A DNA stretch of 64,000 bases, taken from the NCBI RefSeq assembly GCF_011758805.1, contig NZ_JAANOW010000001.1, positions 3,348,001 through 3,412,000 on the forward strand. The letters are read 5' to 3'. Of the stretch, positions 53,302 through 62,539 are shown in pieces. Made by a program: the position numbers and the translations under genes. Position 1 is the stretch's first letter, and each line of letters begins with the position of its first letter. The notes beneath the pieces are model-generated. The model was not told the DNA's origin. It worked only from the letters and a program-made list of their open reading frames with translations, and did no database searches. The DNA is from Mycolicibacterium fluoranthenivorans. Its GTDB lineage: Bacteria > Actinomycetota > Actinomycetes > Mycobacteriales > Mycobacteriaceae.

Positions 53302-54162
53302 GTGACCGTCTCTGCGCTATCGGACAGACGTTTACCTGTTTCGGCCAATATCGACGCCCCGCGCCGGCCGGTGATCGAATTGCGCCGAGGCGGACAGGCG
53401 CTGGCCGGCAGCTACCTCTACGAGGGTGACGGCCTGATCACCGGGTGGCACTCCCATGAGGTGCACCAGATCGAATACGCCGTGGCCGGCGTGGTCGAGG
53501 TGGAGACGGACTGCGCGCACTATCTGCTGCCACCTCAGCAGGCCGCATGGATACCGGCCGGCCTGGAACATCAGGCGGTGATGAATCCGGACGTGAAAAC
53601 CGTTGCGGTGATGTTCGATCCGTCGATGATTGCCGAGCCCGGTGATCGCGCCCGGATCATCGCGGTGTCGCCGTTGATCCGGGAGATGATGATCTACGCC
53701 CTGCGCTGGCCGATCGATCGGCGCCCCGGCTCCGTCCACGCCGAGCGTGTCTCGGAGGGCTTCTTCGCCACGCTGGCCCATATCGTCACCGACGCGCTCG
53801 ATCACGAGGCGCCGCTGAGCCTGCCGACATCGGACCATCCGATCGTGGCGACCGCGCTGGCGTATACGAAGGAGCATCTGGACTCGGTGACCGTCGCGGA
53901 TGTCAGCCGGGCAGTCGCGGTGTCGGAACGCACCCTGCGCCGACTGTTCTCCGACACCTTGGGACTGTCCTGGCGGACCTACCTGCTGCACGCCCGGATG
54001 CTGCGGGCCATGGCGCTGCTCGCCGCGCCGGGCCAGTCGGTCCAGGCGACTTCCTCGGCGGTCGGGTTCGACAACCTGAGCTCGTTCACCCGCAGCTTCA
54101 CCCAGTTCTGCGGCGAAACTCCGTCGGCCTACCGGCGCCGCGTTGCGGGCACTCCCGGCTGA
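53302..54162 (+). CDS. AraC-family regulator with cupin sensor domain
   Basis: This 286-residue regulator has an N-terminal cupin domain (GWHSHEVHQIEYAVAGVVEV, then LPPQQAAWIPAGLEHQ) and a C-terminal AraC DNA-binding domain (VTVADVSRAVAVSERTLRRL, then SVQATSSAVGFDNLSSFTRS). The cupin probably binds a small ligand. It starts at GTG 53302, divergent from the amidohydrolase with 24 bases between the coding ends. A 10-bp inverted pair CGTTTACCTG (53329) and CAGGTAAACG (54195) flanks the gene. Confidence 0.88.
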   Translation: MTVSALSDRRLPVSANIDAPRRPVIELRRGGQALAGSYLYEGDGLITGWHSHEVHQIEYAVAGVVEVETDCAHYLLPPQQAAWIPAGLEHQAVMNPDVKTVAVMFDPSMIAEPGDRARIIAVSPLIREMMIYALRWPIDRRPGSVHAERVSEGFFATLAHIVTDALDHEAPLSLPTSDHPIVATALAYTKEHLDSVTVADVSRAVAVSERTLRRLFSDTLGLSWRTYLLHARMLRAMALLAAPGQSVQATSSAVGFDNLSSFTRSFTQFCGETPSAYRRRVAGTPG

Positions 54163-54217
54163 GGGTTCAGCGGCCGCGTTTTTCATGTTTCGGTCAGGTA
54201 AACGCTATAGTCAGGCC

Positions 54218-54604
54218 ATGCGAGACAGAGCGGTCTCCGCCGAAACCGAGACCTTATACGCGCGCCACATCACGCGTGACATCACCCGCGAGGCCCTGCG
54301 TCTGCACGTGCTGGCCGTCGCACACAGCGTCCACACCGTGCACCCCGAATTCATCGCCGATATCGCCCTCGAGCGCATCGTGCCGGACGCGACCGTGCCC
54401 GCCTTCGAGCTGTGGGTGAGCGGGCTGTGGGAACGCATCGACGGCGGCTACGCGATCATGGACTCCGAGTTCATCGCCCATATGACCCAGCGCGCGGCCG
54501 GGCATCACCTCAGGTCGGTGCAATGGCGGCTGCGGCAGCGGGCCATCGCGGTATGCCGGCGATCGTGGCGGGCACTCAACAGCGAGAGCGTCATCCCGCT
54601 CTGA
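54218..54604 (+). CDS. Small protein of unknown function (128 aa)
   Basis: This 128-residue basic helical protein reads MRDRAVSAETETLYARHITR at the start, then HPEFIADIALERIVPD, FELWVSGLWERIDGGYAIMD, and a basic C-terminus (WRLRQRAIAVCRRSWRALN). The segment LWxRxDGGYxIxD resembles small replication-associated proteins of actinobacterial phages and plasmids, but no phage neighbours are present. The ATG at 54218 lies shortly after CAGGTAAACG. Low certainty of function. Confidence 0.55.
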   Translation: MRDRAVSAETETLYARHITRDITREALRLHVLAVAHSVHTVHPEFIADIALERIVPDATVPAFELWVSGLWERIDGGYAIMDSEFIAHMTQRAAGHHLRSVQWRLRQRAIAVCRRSWRALNSESVIPL

Positions 54605-54622
54605 CCGGTTCAACCCCGGGAT

Positions 54623-55015
54623 TCAGGACGGCGGTGCACCCGCACTGTCCGGATCGACCTGCACGGCATACGAGGTGATGGCGGCGATCCGGTTGTCGGC
54701 GAACTCGAAGATGTCGCAGCCTGCCACCGCCGTCACCCCATTGGGCCCGCTGTAGCGGGAGAACATGTCCACCGCGACCACGTCACCCTGGGCCGCCACC
54801 ACACATCGGTCCACACTCGTGACCGTGTCGGCCAGGCCCTCCCGGGTTTCCCGGCATGTCCGGATGACGGCGTCGGCACCTTCGAGCACCATGAATCCGA
54901 CGATCGTCCAGCGCACGTCTTTGGCCAGATGGCCGAGCGCGTCCTCGAACCGATGCGTGGAGAACGCCAGCGCGACAGCGCCCGGGTCGATCGGCTGATC
55001 GCTTGGCTCGGCCAT
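54623..55015 (-). CDS. SnoaL-like (NTF2-fold) protein
   Basis: This 130-residue protein has an NTF2-like fold: the helix AVALAFSTHRFEDALGHLAK, DVRWTIVGFMVLEGADAVIR, and the strands VVAVDMFSRYSGPNGVTAVA and CDIFEFADNRIAAITSYAV. The pattern matches SnoaL-like ligand-binding or isomerase proteins. No partner gene is adjacent. The ATG at 55015 follows a GGAGGAG-type site. Confidence 0.8.
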   Translation of the reverse strand: MAEPSDQPIDPGAVALAFSTHRFEDALGHLAKDVRWTIVGFMVLEGADAVIRTCRETREGLADTVTSVDRCVVAAQGDVVAVDMFSRYSGPNGVTAVAGCDIFEFADNRIAAITSYAVQVDPDSAGAPPS

Positions 55016-55193
55016 GAGCTCCTCCTTGAACGTGATCGATCGATTCGACCAATGCCCGCGAACCTTATCCGGTGGGTGCAGCGTCGAGTGGTGAACCGCA
55101 GGTGCTGCCGCAAATCCGTTGCGCCGGAGTACCCGTCAGTCCGCCGCCTGTTCGGGTTGCCACCCACACCCCGGCACCGCAGGATGGACGGCC

Positions 55194-56657
55194 ATGGATG
55201 CACGCACCGCGAGTGAGCTGGCCGGGATCGACGCGATCGGGCAGGCGGCGCTCGTGGCGGCCGGCGAGCTCTCGGCGACCGAATTGCTGGACGCGGCGAT
55301 CCTGCGCCTGGAGTCGGCCCGGCATCTCAACGCGGTGATCACCGATCTGTTCGAGCGCGGCCGCGACCAGGCCGCCGCGCTGGATGCCGGCGGGACCCTG
55401 CGTGACGGCAGCGCGGGTCCGGTCGCCGGAGTTCCGTTTCTGCTCAAGGACCTTGGTGCGTCGCTGGCCGGCGCCCCGGAAGCCATGGGATCGCGTGCGC
55501 TGCGCACCCACGTGGCCGCGGAATCGGCGTGGATCGTGCAGCGTTACCTCGCGGCGGGACTGGTGGTGTTCGGCAAGACCAACACCCCGGAATGGGGTAA
55601 CCACTGCACCACCGAGCCGTCGCTGTTCGGCCCCACCGTCAACCCGTGGTCACCGGATATCACTCCGGGTGGATCGAGCGGCGGATCGGCGGCGGCGGTG
55701 GCCGCCGGTGTGGTCCCGGCGGCCTCCGGTGGCGACGGCACCGGTTCCATCAGGGTGCCCGCCGCATGTTGTGGACTGGTCGGGCTCAAACCGCGGCGCG
55801 GCCGGACGTCCTTCGCCCCCGGTGCCGGGCACGGGCTTGAAGGTCTGGTCAACGAGCACGCGCTGACCCGGACCGTGCGCGACAGCGCCGCACTGCTGGA
55901 TGTGGTGGCCGGCGGCGCGCCCGGCGACCCCTACGGCGCTCCAGCTCCGGCGCAGCCGTATCTGACGGCGATCGGCCACGCACCGGATCCGGTGCGCATC
56001 CTGCTCGCGACGGAGTCACCGTTCCCCGGACCACGGACCGATCCCGAGGTCGTCGCGGCGGTGCAGGCCGCCGGAGCGCTTCTGGCGGATCTCGGACATC
56101 TCGTCGAATCCGGGTTGCCCTCAATTGACTCCGACGCCGTCGCCGACGCCATCGCGGTGCTGCACACCGTCAGCAACGCCGAACTGCACGCGCTGGCCAC
56201 GGCCCATCTGGGCCGCGAACCACTCGAGGACGAATTCGAGCCCAGTACCTGGGTGATGGTGCGCGAGGGTTTCCGGACCACCGGTGTGGAGTACGCATCG
56301 GCGATCTCGGCCGTGCACGCCCAGACCCGCCGATTCGTGGCGGGCCTGGGCGCCCACGATGTGCTGTTGGTGCCGACACTGCTCACCGGTCCACCGCCCT
56401 ACGGTCTGCTGGACCAGCCGCGGGGCACCACCCGCGCGTTCTTCGACGTCGAGTTCGCCACCACCGGTTGGACCACACTGGCGAATGTGACCGGCTGGGC
56501 GGCGATCTCGTTGCCCCTGGGCACGACATCGGCCGGCCTGCCGATCGGGGTGCAGTTGATGGCCCCCGACGAGACGGTGCTGCTGCAACTGGCTGCCCAG
56601 CTCGAAGCGGCGGCCCCGTGGGCCGGCCGGTATCCGCCGGCCTGGTTCGGTCAGTGA
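55194..56657 (+). CDS. Amidase (amidase signature family)
   Basis: This 487-residue hydrolase has the Ser-Ser-Lys triad: Lys85 in VPFLLKDLGAS, the signature loop GGSSGGSAAAVAAG (159-172), and the nucleophile near Ser185 in GDGTGSIRVPAACCGLVG. The C-terminal block ISLPLGTTSAGLPIGVQLMA is typical. The family splits amides such as nicotinamide, fatty amides or amide drugs. The ATG at 55194 is the first credible start. Cytoplasmic. Confidence 0.9.
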   Translation: MDARTASELAGIDAIGQAALVAAGELSATELLDAAILRLESARHLNAVITDLFERGRDQAAALDAGGTLRDGSAGPVAGVPFLLKDLGASLAGAPEAMGSRALRTHVAAESAWIVQRYLAAGLVVFGKTNTPEWGNHCTTEPSLFGPTVNPWSPDITPGGSSGGSAAAVAAGVVPAASGGDGTGSIRVPAACCGLVGLKPRRGRTSFAPGAGHGLEGLVNEHALTRTVRDSAALLDVVAGGAPGDPYGAPAPAQPYLTAIGHAPDPVRILLATESPFPGPRTDPEVVAAVQAAGALLADLGHLVESGLPSIDSDAVADAIAVLHTVSNAELHALATAHLGREPLEDEFEPSTWVMVREGFRTTGVEYASAISAVHAQTRRFVAGLGAHDVLLVPTLLTGPPPYGLLDQPRGTTRAFFDVEFATTGWTTLANVTGWAAISLPLGTTSAGLPIGVQLMAPDETVLLQLAAQLEAAAPWAGRYPPAWFGQ

Positions 56658-56699
56658 CCGTCTCGGTCACCGTGGCCGGGAGCCTCGATCTGCTGCACC

Positions 56700-57035
56700 T
56701 CACAGCGGGATCCACAGACCCAGGAACCAGAAGCCCCAGCCGTGGTGGTTGTCGTCCCACACCGGGTTCACGCGCTGGCCGTTGTAGTTGAACGGCTGGT
56801 GGTCCTGCCGGCCCTGGTCGATGCCACGGCCGTTCCAGTCCGGCGCCGGGCCTTGATCCGGTCCCCCGCCGGGCCCGCGATTCGGTCCCTGGTCCGGATG
56901 CTGCCCGCAGGCCCCCGGCTGGGGTCCGCACGGACCAGGTCCGGGATCCGCGGCAGCGGTGCCGAGGCCGAGCAGCCCGCTCAGGCCGACTCCGACCGTC
57001 AGTGCCGAAGCGGCGGCAATGTGCTTGAGATTCAT
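56700..57035 (-). CDS. Small exported protein ending GWGFWFLGLWIPL
   Basis: This 111-residue protein has a signal peptide (NLKHIAAASALTVGVGLSGL, cleaved near AAA-DP), a Gly/Pro/Gln-rich middle with two cysteines close together, and a conserved end (FNYNGQRVNPVWDDNHHGWG followed by FWFLGLWIPL). As far as I recall, this end is shared by several short exported proteins of mycobacteria; function unknown. The aromatic C-terminus may bind the envelope. Confidence 0.75.
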   Translation of the reverse strand: MNLKHIAAASALTVGVGLSGLLGLGTAAADPGPGPCGPQPGACGQHPDQGPNRGPGGGPDQGPAPDWNGRGIDQGRQDHQPFNYNGQRVNPVWDDNHHGWGFWFLGLWIPL

Positions 57036-57293
57036 CGTCAACTCCTGTTCGACGGGCATGCCGTGGAAGCCGCCCGCCAAACGAGTGTCAAAGCCCCAGC
57101 TTGTTTTTTGCTGTACCGCCCGTGTGCCCCACATATAAAACGTTTGTGCAGCAGAACCGGTCACGGTGTGACATCGAGTCGGCGTGTCCGATTGACATCC
57201 GACACCCGGACGGCTTGAGCGCGTAAGGGCCGCTCGCCAGCCGTGATGTGAACGACGATTGGGTTCCGCGGTGGCACATGACACACTCAGCTC

Positions 57294-58208
57294 ATGGTTC
57301 CTGCTATTGCACGCCCGAAACTCGAGGGCAACATCGCGGTCGGTGCAGGCCGCCAGATCGGGTTTGCCGAATTCGGCGACCCGCAGGGTCGGGCCATCTT
57401 CTGGTTGCACGGCACTCCCGGGGCCCGCAGGCAGATTCCCGCCGAGGCCCGTGCGTTCGCCGAACTGGGGCGCATCCGGCTGATCGGCGTGGACCGCCCC
57501 GGCATCGGCTCGTCCACGCCCCACCAGTACCCGAACGTGCTGGCCTTCGCCGAGGACCTGCGCGTCATCGCCGACACGCTGGGCATCGACAATTTCGCGG
57601 TCATCGGCCTGTCCGGCGGCGGGCCGTACACCCTGGCGACGGCAGCAGCCATGCCCGAACGCGTGATCGCAGCGGGCGTGCTGGGTGGGGTCGCGCCATA
57701 TGTGGGTCCGGACGCCATCAGCAGCGGACTGATGAACCTGGGATCGACGGTCGCCCCGGTGCTCGAGGTGGCCGGACTACCCATCCGTCTGGTGGCCGGC
57801 ACGTTGATCAAACTGCTCGGTCCGGTCGCCTCCCCGGCGCTGGAGATCTACGCCAGGATCTCACCGGAGGGCGATCGCCGCCTGCTCGGCCGGCCGGAGT
57901 TCAAGGCCATGTTCCTCGACGACCTACTCAACGGCACCCGCAAGCAGCTCGCCGCCCCGTTCGCCGATGTCATCGTGTTCGTGCGGGACTGGGGTTTTCG
58001 CCTCGACGAAGTCAAGATTCCGGTGCATTGGTGGCACGGCGACAAGGACCACATCGTCCCGTTCGCGCACGGCGCGCACGTGGTGACCCGGCTGCCGGAA
58101 GCAGAGATGACGGTCCTGCCCGGCGAGAGTCACCTGGGCGGGCTGGGCCGGGCCGAAGAGATACTGCGTACGATGCTGGAGATCTGGGATCGCGACGGCC
58201 GCACCTGA
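57294..58208 (+). CDS. Alpha/beta hydrolase
   Basis: This 304-residue soluble alpha/beta hydrolase has an oxyanion strand FWLHGTPGARRQ, the nucleophile elbow GLSGGGPYTLA, a later aspartate in WWHGDKDHIVP, and the closing histidine in LPGESHLGGLGR. There is no signal peptide. It lies 19 bases before an F420-type oxidoreductase and begins a three-gene operon. The substrate may be an ester or lactone connected with those redox steps. Confidence 0.88.
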   Translation: MVPAIARPKLEGNIAVGAGRQIGFAEFGDPQGRAIFWLHGTPGARRQIPAEARAFAELGRIRLIGVDRPGIGSSTPHQYPNVLAFAEDLRVIADTLGIDNFAVIGLSGGGPYTLATAAAMPERVIAAGVLGGVAPYVGPDAISSGLMNLGSTVAPVLEVAGLPIRLVAGTLIKLLGPVASPALEIYARISPEGDRRLLGRPEFKAMFLDDLLNGTRKQLAAPFADVIVFVRDWGFRLDEVKIPVHWWHGDKDHIVPFAHGAHVVTRLPEAEMTVLPGESHLGGLGRAEEILRTMLEIWDRDGRT

Positions 58209-58227
58209 CTTGAAAGGAACTCAGCCA

Positions 58228-59091
58228 GTGGATCTTTCGGGCATCGGAATCTGGAGCGCCCAGCTACGGTACGGCGACGCGGCAGCGGCCGCCGACGCGG
58301 CGGCGGAGCTCGAGGAACTCGGCTACACGGCGTTGTGGATCCCTGACGTCGGCGGCCCGGTGATCGACTCGGTGCAGAACCTGCTCGCCGCCACCACCCG
58401 CGTGGTGATCGCCACCGGCATCCTCAACCTGTGGATGCACTCCCCCGCCGACGTCGCGGCTGCGCACGCTCGCCTGTCCGCCGATCACGGCAGGCGCTTC
58501 CTGCTCGGCATCGGTGTCAGCCACGCTCCGCTGATCGACTCGAAAACTCCTGGCACATACCGCAAACCGCTCGCGGCGACGGCCGCCTTCCTGGATGGCC
58601 TCGATAAGGCCGACGTGCCGGTGCCCGCCGACGAACGGGTGCTCGCCGCGCTTGGGCCCAAGATGCTGGCGCTGGCCGCGCACCGCTCCCGCGGTGCGCA
58701 TCCCTATCTGGTCACTCCCGAGCACACCGCCACCGCGCGGGCCACGCTCGGTCCCGGACCTCTGCTTCTGCCGGAGCAGACCGCGGTCCTCAGCACGGAT
58801 GCCGAACATGCCCGCGCCATCGGGCGGGACTGGCTGCGCAGCTACCTGGCGATGCCCAACTACTACAACAACTTGCTGCGGTCCGGCTTCACCGCCGACG
58901 AACTCGATTCCGTCAGCGACCGACTCGTCGATGCGATCGTGGTGTGGGGTGACGAGGACGCCATCCTGGCGCGGATCGACGAACACCGCGCGGCGGGGGC
59001 CGACCACGTGTGCATTCAGGTCCTCGACAGCGATCCGCGCGCGCTTCCGCGCGAACAGTGGCGCAGGCTGGCCGCCGCACTGCACGGATGA
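58228..59091 (+). CDS. LLM class F420-type oxidoreductase
   Basis: This 287-residue luciferase-like protein has the block GYTALWIPDVGGPV, RVVIATGILNLWMHSPADVA and the LLGIGVSHAPLID segment of the mycobacterial TIGR03620-type group. The GTG at 58228 follows AAAGGA by 9 bases. Its stop overlaps the start of the next LLM gene (ATGA), so they are translated together. It probably uses reduced F420. Confidence 0.87.
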   Translation: MDLSGIGIWSAQLRYGDAAAAADAAAELEELGYTALWIPDVGGPVIDSVQNLLAATTRVVIATGILNLWMHSPADVAAAHARLSADHGRRFLLGIGVSHAPLIDSKTPGTYRKPLAATAAFLDGLDKADVPVPADERVLAALGPKMLALAAHRSRGAHPYLVTPEHTATARATLGPGPLLLPEQTAVLSTDAEHARAIGRDWLRSYLAMPNYYNNLLRSGFTADELDSVSDRLVDAIVVWGDEDAILARIDEHRAAGADHVCIQVLDSDPRALPREQWRRLAAALHG

Positions 59092-60086
59092 GCGGCGGGC
59101 TGGGGGCACCTCCCGCGTGCGGGGAAGAGCGTAGCGACCGGGTACTTCGGCACAGCCTGGATATCGGGGTCTACGTTCCCCAGATGGGCATGACGTATCC
59201 GGATGTCCTGCACCGTGCGCACCGCTGCGAGGAGCTCGGCATCGAGTCGCTGTGGCTCTACGACCACCTGTGTGGGCCCGGCGCGCCCGAGATCGACTCA
59301 CTGGAAGCCTGGACCCTGGCAACAGCCCTGCTCAGCCGGACAGAACGACTGCGGGTCGGACATATGGTGTTGTGCAACCAATTTCGCCATCCCGCGGTGC
59401 TGGCCAAGATGGCGACCACCCTGGACCAGATCTCGGCGGGCCGGCTGCAGCTGGGGCTGGGCAGCGGATCCATCGAGGACGAGCACCTGCGTACCGGGCT
59501 GGACTGGGGAACGTTCGCCGAGCGCTCCCGGCGGCTCGGCGAAGCCCTGGAGATCCTCACCCAGGCGTTCGCAAGCGGACGGGTCGACTTCGCCGGCGAG
59601 CACTACCAGGTCCGTGAGATGCCGATCAGGCCCGGGCCGGTGCAGCAGCCGCGTCCGCCCATCGTGGTCGGCGGGGTCGGGGAGAAACACACGCTGCCCC
59701 TGGTGGCCCGGTACGCCGACGTGTGGAACGTGCCGACCTATGCGCTCGGCGAACTCGAACGCAAGCTGTCGGTGCTGCGGGCGCTGTGCGCCGATATCGG
59801 CCGGGACCCGGCGACGATCGTGATGTCGGTCGAGGCCGTGATGGCATTGTCGCCCGATGAGGCCACCCTGCCGGAGGTGCGCGCAGTTGCCGAAAAGCGG
59901 TTCGGCGGGCCGGGTTTCGGGTTGCAGGAGGGCGGGCTGATCGGCACCGCACCGATGATCGTCGAGCGCCTGCAGCACTGGCGTGAGCTCGGCTTCGGGC
60001 AGGTGGTGCTGTTCACGCACGACCGCGGCAGCGACCGCACCCTCGAGCTGCTCGCGTCGGGCGTGATCAGCGAATTCGCGCGTTAG
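59088..60086 (+). CDS. LLM class F420-type oxidoreductase
   Basis: This 332-residue luciferase-like enzyme has LDIGVYVPQMGMTYPDVLHR, ESLWLYDHLCGPG, RVGHMVLCNQFRHPAVLAK and IVVGGVGEKHTLPLVARYAD, all typical of F420-linked LLM proteins. The first about 18 codons from ATG 59088 include a GC-rich repeat-like stretch and may not be functional protein; no later start codon has a clear site. The 3' end overlaps the convergent flavoprotein gene by 20 bases. Works with the LLM gene just before it. Confidence 0.85.
   Translation: MSGGLGAPPACGEERSDRVLRHSLDIGVYVPQMGMTYPDVLHRAHRCEELGIESLWLYDHLCGPGAPEIDSLEAWTLATALLSRTERLRVGHMVLCNQFRHPAVLAKMATTLDQISAGRLQLGLGSGSIEDEHLRTGLDWGTFAERSRRLGEALEILTQAFASGRVDFAGEHYQVREMPIRPGPVQQPRPPIVVGGVGEKHTLPLVARYADVWNVPTYALGELERKLSVLRALCADIGRDPATIVMSVEAVMALSPDEATLPEVRAVAEKRFGGPGFGLQEGGLIGTAPMIVERLQHWRELGFGQVVLFTHDRGSDRTLELLASGVISEFAR
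59100..59141 (+). repeat. GC-rich hairpin repeat at an operon junction
   Basis: A TGGGGGCACCTCCCGC-type element with the hairpin CCCGC-GT-GCGGG (59112-59123), followed by GAGCGTAGCGACC. It lies within the first codons of the second LLM gene. The GAGCG part resembles the mmpS-mmpL repeat at 37426-37482. Such elements recur in mycobacterial genomes to my knowledge. Confidence 0.45.
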
Positions 60087-62523
60087 CGGGGTCGTACAGT
60101 GCCCTGCGCGACACCGTGACCGGATATCGGGTGCCGCCCACGTTCACCTCGTAGGTGCCCCCGTCGATCCACTCGGCGTCGATCACCCGACCGTCCTCGG
60201 CGCGCAGATAGGCCAGACCGACACAGGCTCCGGTCGTCGCACCCCACGCTGCCGAAGTGACCTGACCCGCCACCACACCGTCGCGCAGGATCAGCTCGCC
60301 ACCCCACAACATCGGCTCCGGCGAGGACACCGCGAATCCGACCAGCCGGCGCCGAGGACCTTGCGCCCGCGCCTGTTCCACCGCGGTACGGCCCAGGAAA
60401 TCGATGTCGGTGCCCAGCTTGCAGGTGAACAGCTGACCGGCTTCCACCGGACCGTCGCCGGGTGTGAGCTCACGACCGAACGCCCGGTAGCTCTTCTCCA
60501 GCCGCAGCGACTCGATGGCGTAGTAGCCTCCGCGCACCACTCCCAGCGCCTGCCCCGCCGCCAGTAGATCCTCGTACACACCGACCGCGAACTCGGATGG
60601 TACGTAGAGCTCCCAGCCCAGCTCGCCGACATAGGTGAGGCGAGTGGCGCGGACCGTCGCGTATCCCAGCGAGATCCGCCGGCTGGTGCCGAACGGGAAG
60701 GCGGCATCGGCGAGGTCGGCGTCGGTGAGCACGGCGAGCAGGTCGCGCGAGCGCGGGCCCATCACCCCGAAAACGGCCAGCGCCGACGTGATGTCGACCA
60801 GATGAGCATTGACCCCGGCCGGCAGGTTGCGGCGGATGTGGTCCTGATCGCGCTCGGTGGTCGCCGCACTGCTCACGATCAGGAACTCGTCGGCAGCCGT
60901 CCGGGTCACCGTCACGTCGGATTCGTAGGTACCGCGGTCGTTGAGCATGCCCGTGTACACGGTGCGCCCCACATCCACCCCGACGTCGGCGGTACACAAC
61001 CACTGCAAGGCCGACTCCGCACCCGCACCCACCATCAGGTACTTCGAGAAGGAGGTCTGATCGAAGACGGTGACAGCTGTGCGGGTGGCGATCTGTTCGG
61101 CAGCCGAGAACGGCAGCCAATTCTGTTTGCCCCATGAGTATTCGATGTCGGGGGCCACCCCGGGTGGGGCGAAGAAATTGGCGCGCTCCCAGCCCATCCG
61201 ACTGCCGAAGTTAGCCCCGGCCGCGGCCAGCAGGTGATGTACCGGTGAGCGCCGGAACGGTCGGGCACTGGCCAACTCCCGGTTCGGCCACGGGATCTCA
61301 TAGTGCAGGCCGAGGATCTCCCCCACCCTGTCATGCAGCCATCGGGTGTTCCCGTTGAAGGGCGCGAAACGCCGGATATCGACACTGGTGAGATCCGAGG
61401 TCGGCGATCTGTTGACGATCCATTCGGCCAGGGCACGACCCGCCCCACCGGCCGAGGCGATCCCCACCGAGTTGAACCCGGCGGCGACGAAGAAGTTCCG
61501 ACACTCCGGGGCCTCGCCGAGGATGAACTGATTGTCCGGCGTGAAGCTCTCCGGTCCGTTGTAGAACTTCTTGATCCCGGTCTCCTCGAGGGCGGGGATC
61601 CGTAACATGGCGTTGTCCATCAGGATCTGAAAATGATCCCAATCCTCCTCCAGCAGCTGGAATTCGAAGGGGTAGGGCAACGCGTCGGGACTGACCCACG
61701 GCTTGGCTTCCGGCTCGAACCCGCCGATCACCAGACCGCCGACCTCTTCCTTGAAATACGTGTAGCCGTCCGGGTCGCGCAGAATCGGCATATCGGTGTG
61801 TACACCGGCAATGGTCTCGCTCACGACGTAGAAGTGTTCGGCCGAATGCAGGGGCACGTTGACCCCGGCCAGTGCGCCCACCTGTTTGGCCCATTGGCCG
61901 GCGCAGTTCACGACGATCTCGGTCTCGATATCGCCGTGGTCGGTGCGGACGCCGGTGACCACACCGTCGCGCAAATCGACGCCGGTCACCCGGACATGCT
62001 CGAACACGCGCGCACCGCGCAGCCGAGCCCCCTTTGCCAGCGCGAGGGTCAGATCGGTCGGGTTGGCCTTACCGTCGCCGGGCAGCCAGATCGCCCCGGC
62101 CAGATCGTCCACCCGCATCACCGGATAGTGCGCCAAAGCCTCTTCGGGGGTGAGTATCTCGCATTCCATGTCGAACGCCGCCGCGTTCGCCGCGGTACGG
62201 CGCAGCTGGATCAACCGATCCTCGGTGCGCGCCACCGTGACACCGCCACACCGTTTGTAGCCCGCCGACAGTCCGGTCTCGCGTTCCAGTTCGGCGTACA
62301 ACTGGGTCGAGTACTGCACCAACCGGGTTCCGCTCTCCGAGGCACGCAGCTGCCCGACCAGACCCGCGGCGTGCCAGGTGGTGCCGCACGACAGCTGCCC
62401 CTGTTCCACCAACACCACGTCGGTGTGCCCGAGTTTGGTGAGGTGATAGGCCACGCTGGTGCCGATCACCCCGCCGCCGATGATCACCACCCGAGCCCGG
62501 TCCGGTAGCGGCTTGTTCGTCAT
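60067..62523 (-). CDS. FAD-dependent dimethylglycine/sarcosine dehydrogenase-like protein with GcvT domain
   Basis: This 818-residue protein has an N-terminal DAO-type FAD domain (VVIIGGGVIGTSVAYHLTKLG and a histidine in CGTTWHAAGLVGQL where FAD is often attached). A linker domain and a C-terminal folate-binding GcvT-like domain follow (ALAVFGVMGPRSRDLL, TYVGELGWELYVPSEFAV). The architecture matches dimethylglycine or sarcosine dehydrogenases, which oxidise an N-methyl group and pass the carbon to tetrahydrofolate. The ATG at 62523 starts MTNKPLPDRARV. A kinase-like gene lies 16 bases upstream in the same operon. Confidence 0.9.
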   Translation of the reverse strand: MTNKPLPDRARVVIIGGGVIGTSVAYHLTKLGHTDVVLVEQGQLSCGTTWHAAGLVGQLRASESGTRLVQYSTQLYAELERETGLSAGYKRCGGVTVARTEDRLIQLRRTAANAAAFDMECEILTPEEALAHYPVMRVDDLAGAIWLPGDGKANPTDLTLALAKGARLRGARVFEHVRVTGVDLRDGVVTGVRTDHGDIETEIVVNCAGQWAKQVGALAGVNVPLHSAEHFYVVSETIAGVHTDMPILRDPDGYTYFKEEVGGLVIGGFEPEAKPWVSPDALPYPFEFQLLEEDWDHFQILMDNAMLRIPALEETGIKKFYNGPESFTPDNQFILGEAPECRNFFVAAGFNSVGIASAGGAGRALAEWIVNRSPTSDLTSVDIRRFAPFNGNTRWLHDRVGEILGLHYEIPWPNRELASARPFRRSPVHHLLAAAGANFGSRMGWERANFFAPPGVAPDIEYSWGKQNWLPFSAAEQIATRTAVTVFDQTSFSKYLMVGAGAESALQWLCTADVGVDVGRTVYTGMLNDRGTYESDVTVTRTAADEFLIVSSAATTERDQDHIRRNLPAGVNAHLVDITSALAVFGVMGPRSRDLLAVLTDADLADAAFPFGTSRRISLGYATVRATRLTYVGELGWELYVPSEFAVGVYEDLLAAGQALGVVRGGYYAIESLRLEKSYRAFGRELTPGDGPVEAGQLFTCKLGTDIDFLGRTAVEQARAQGPRRRLVGFAVSSPEPMLWGGELILRDGVVAGQVTSAAWGATTGACVGLAYLRAEDGRVIDAEWIDGGTYEVNVGGTRYPVTVSRRALYDPANARIR

Positions 62524-62539
62524 CGTTGTCCCCTCATGG

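Noticed and set aside
54218..54604. A prophage remnant around the 128-residue protein
   Set aside because: Only one gene has a faint phage-like motif, with no integrase, attachment site or other phage genes nearby.
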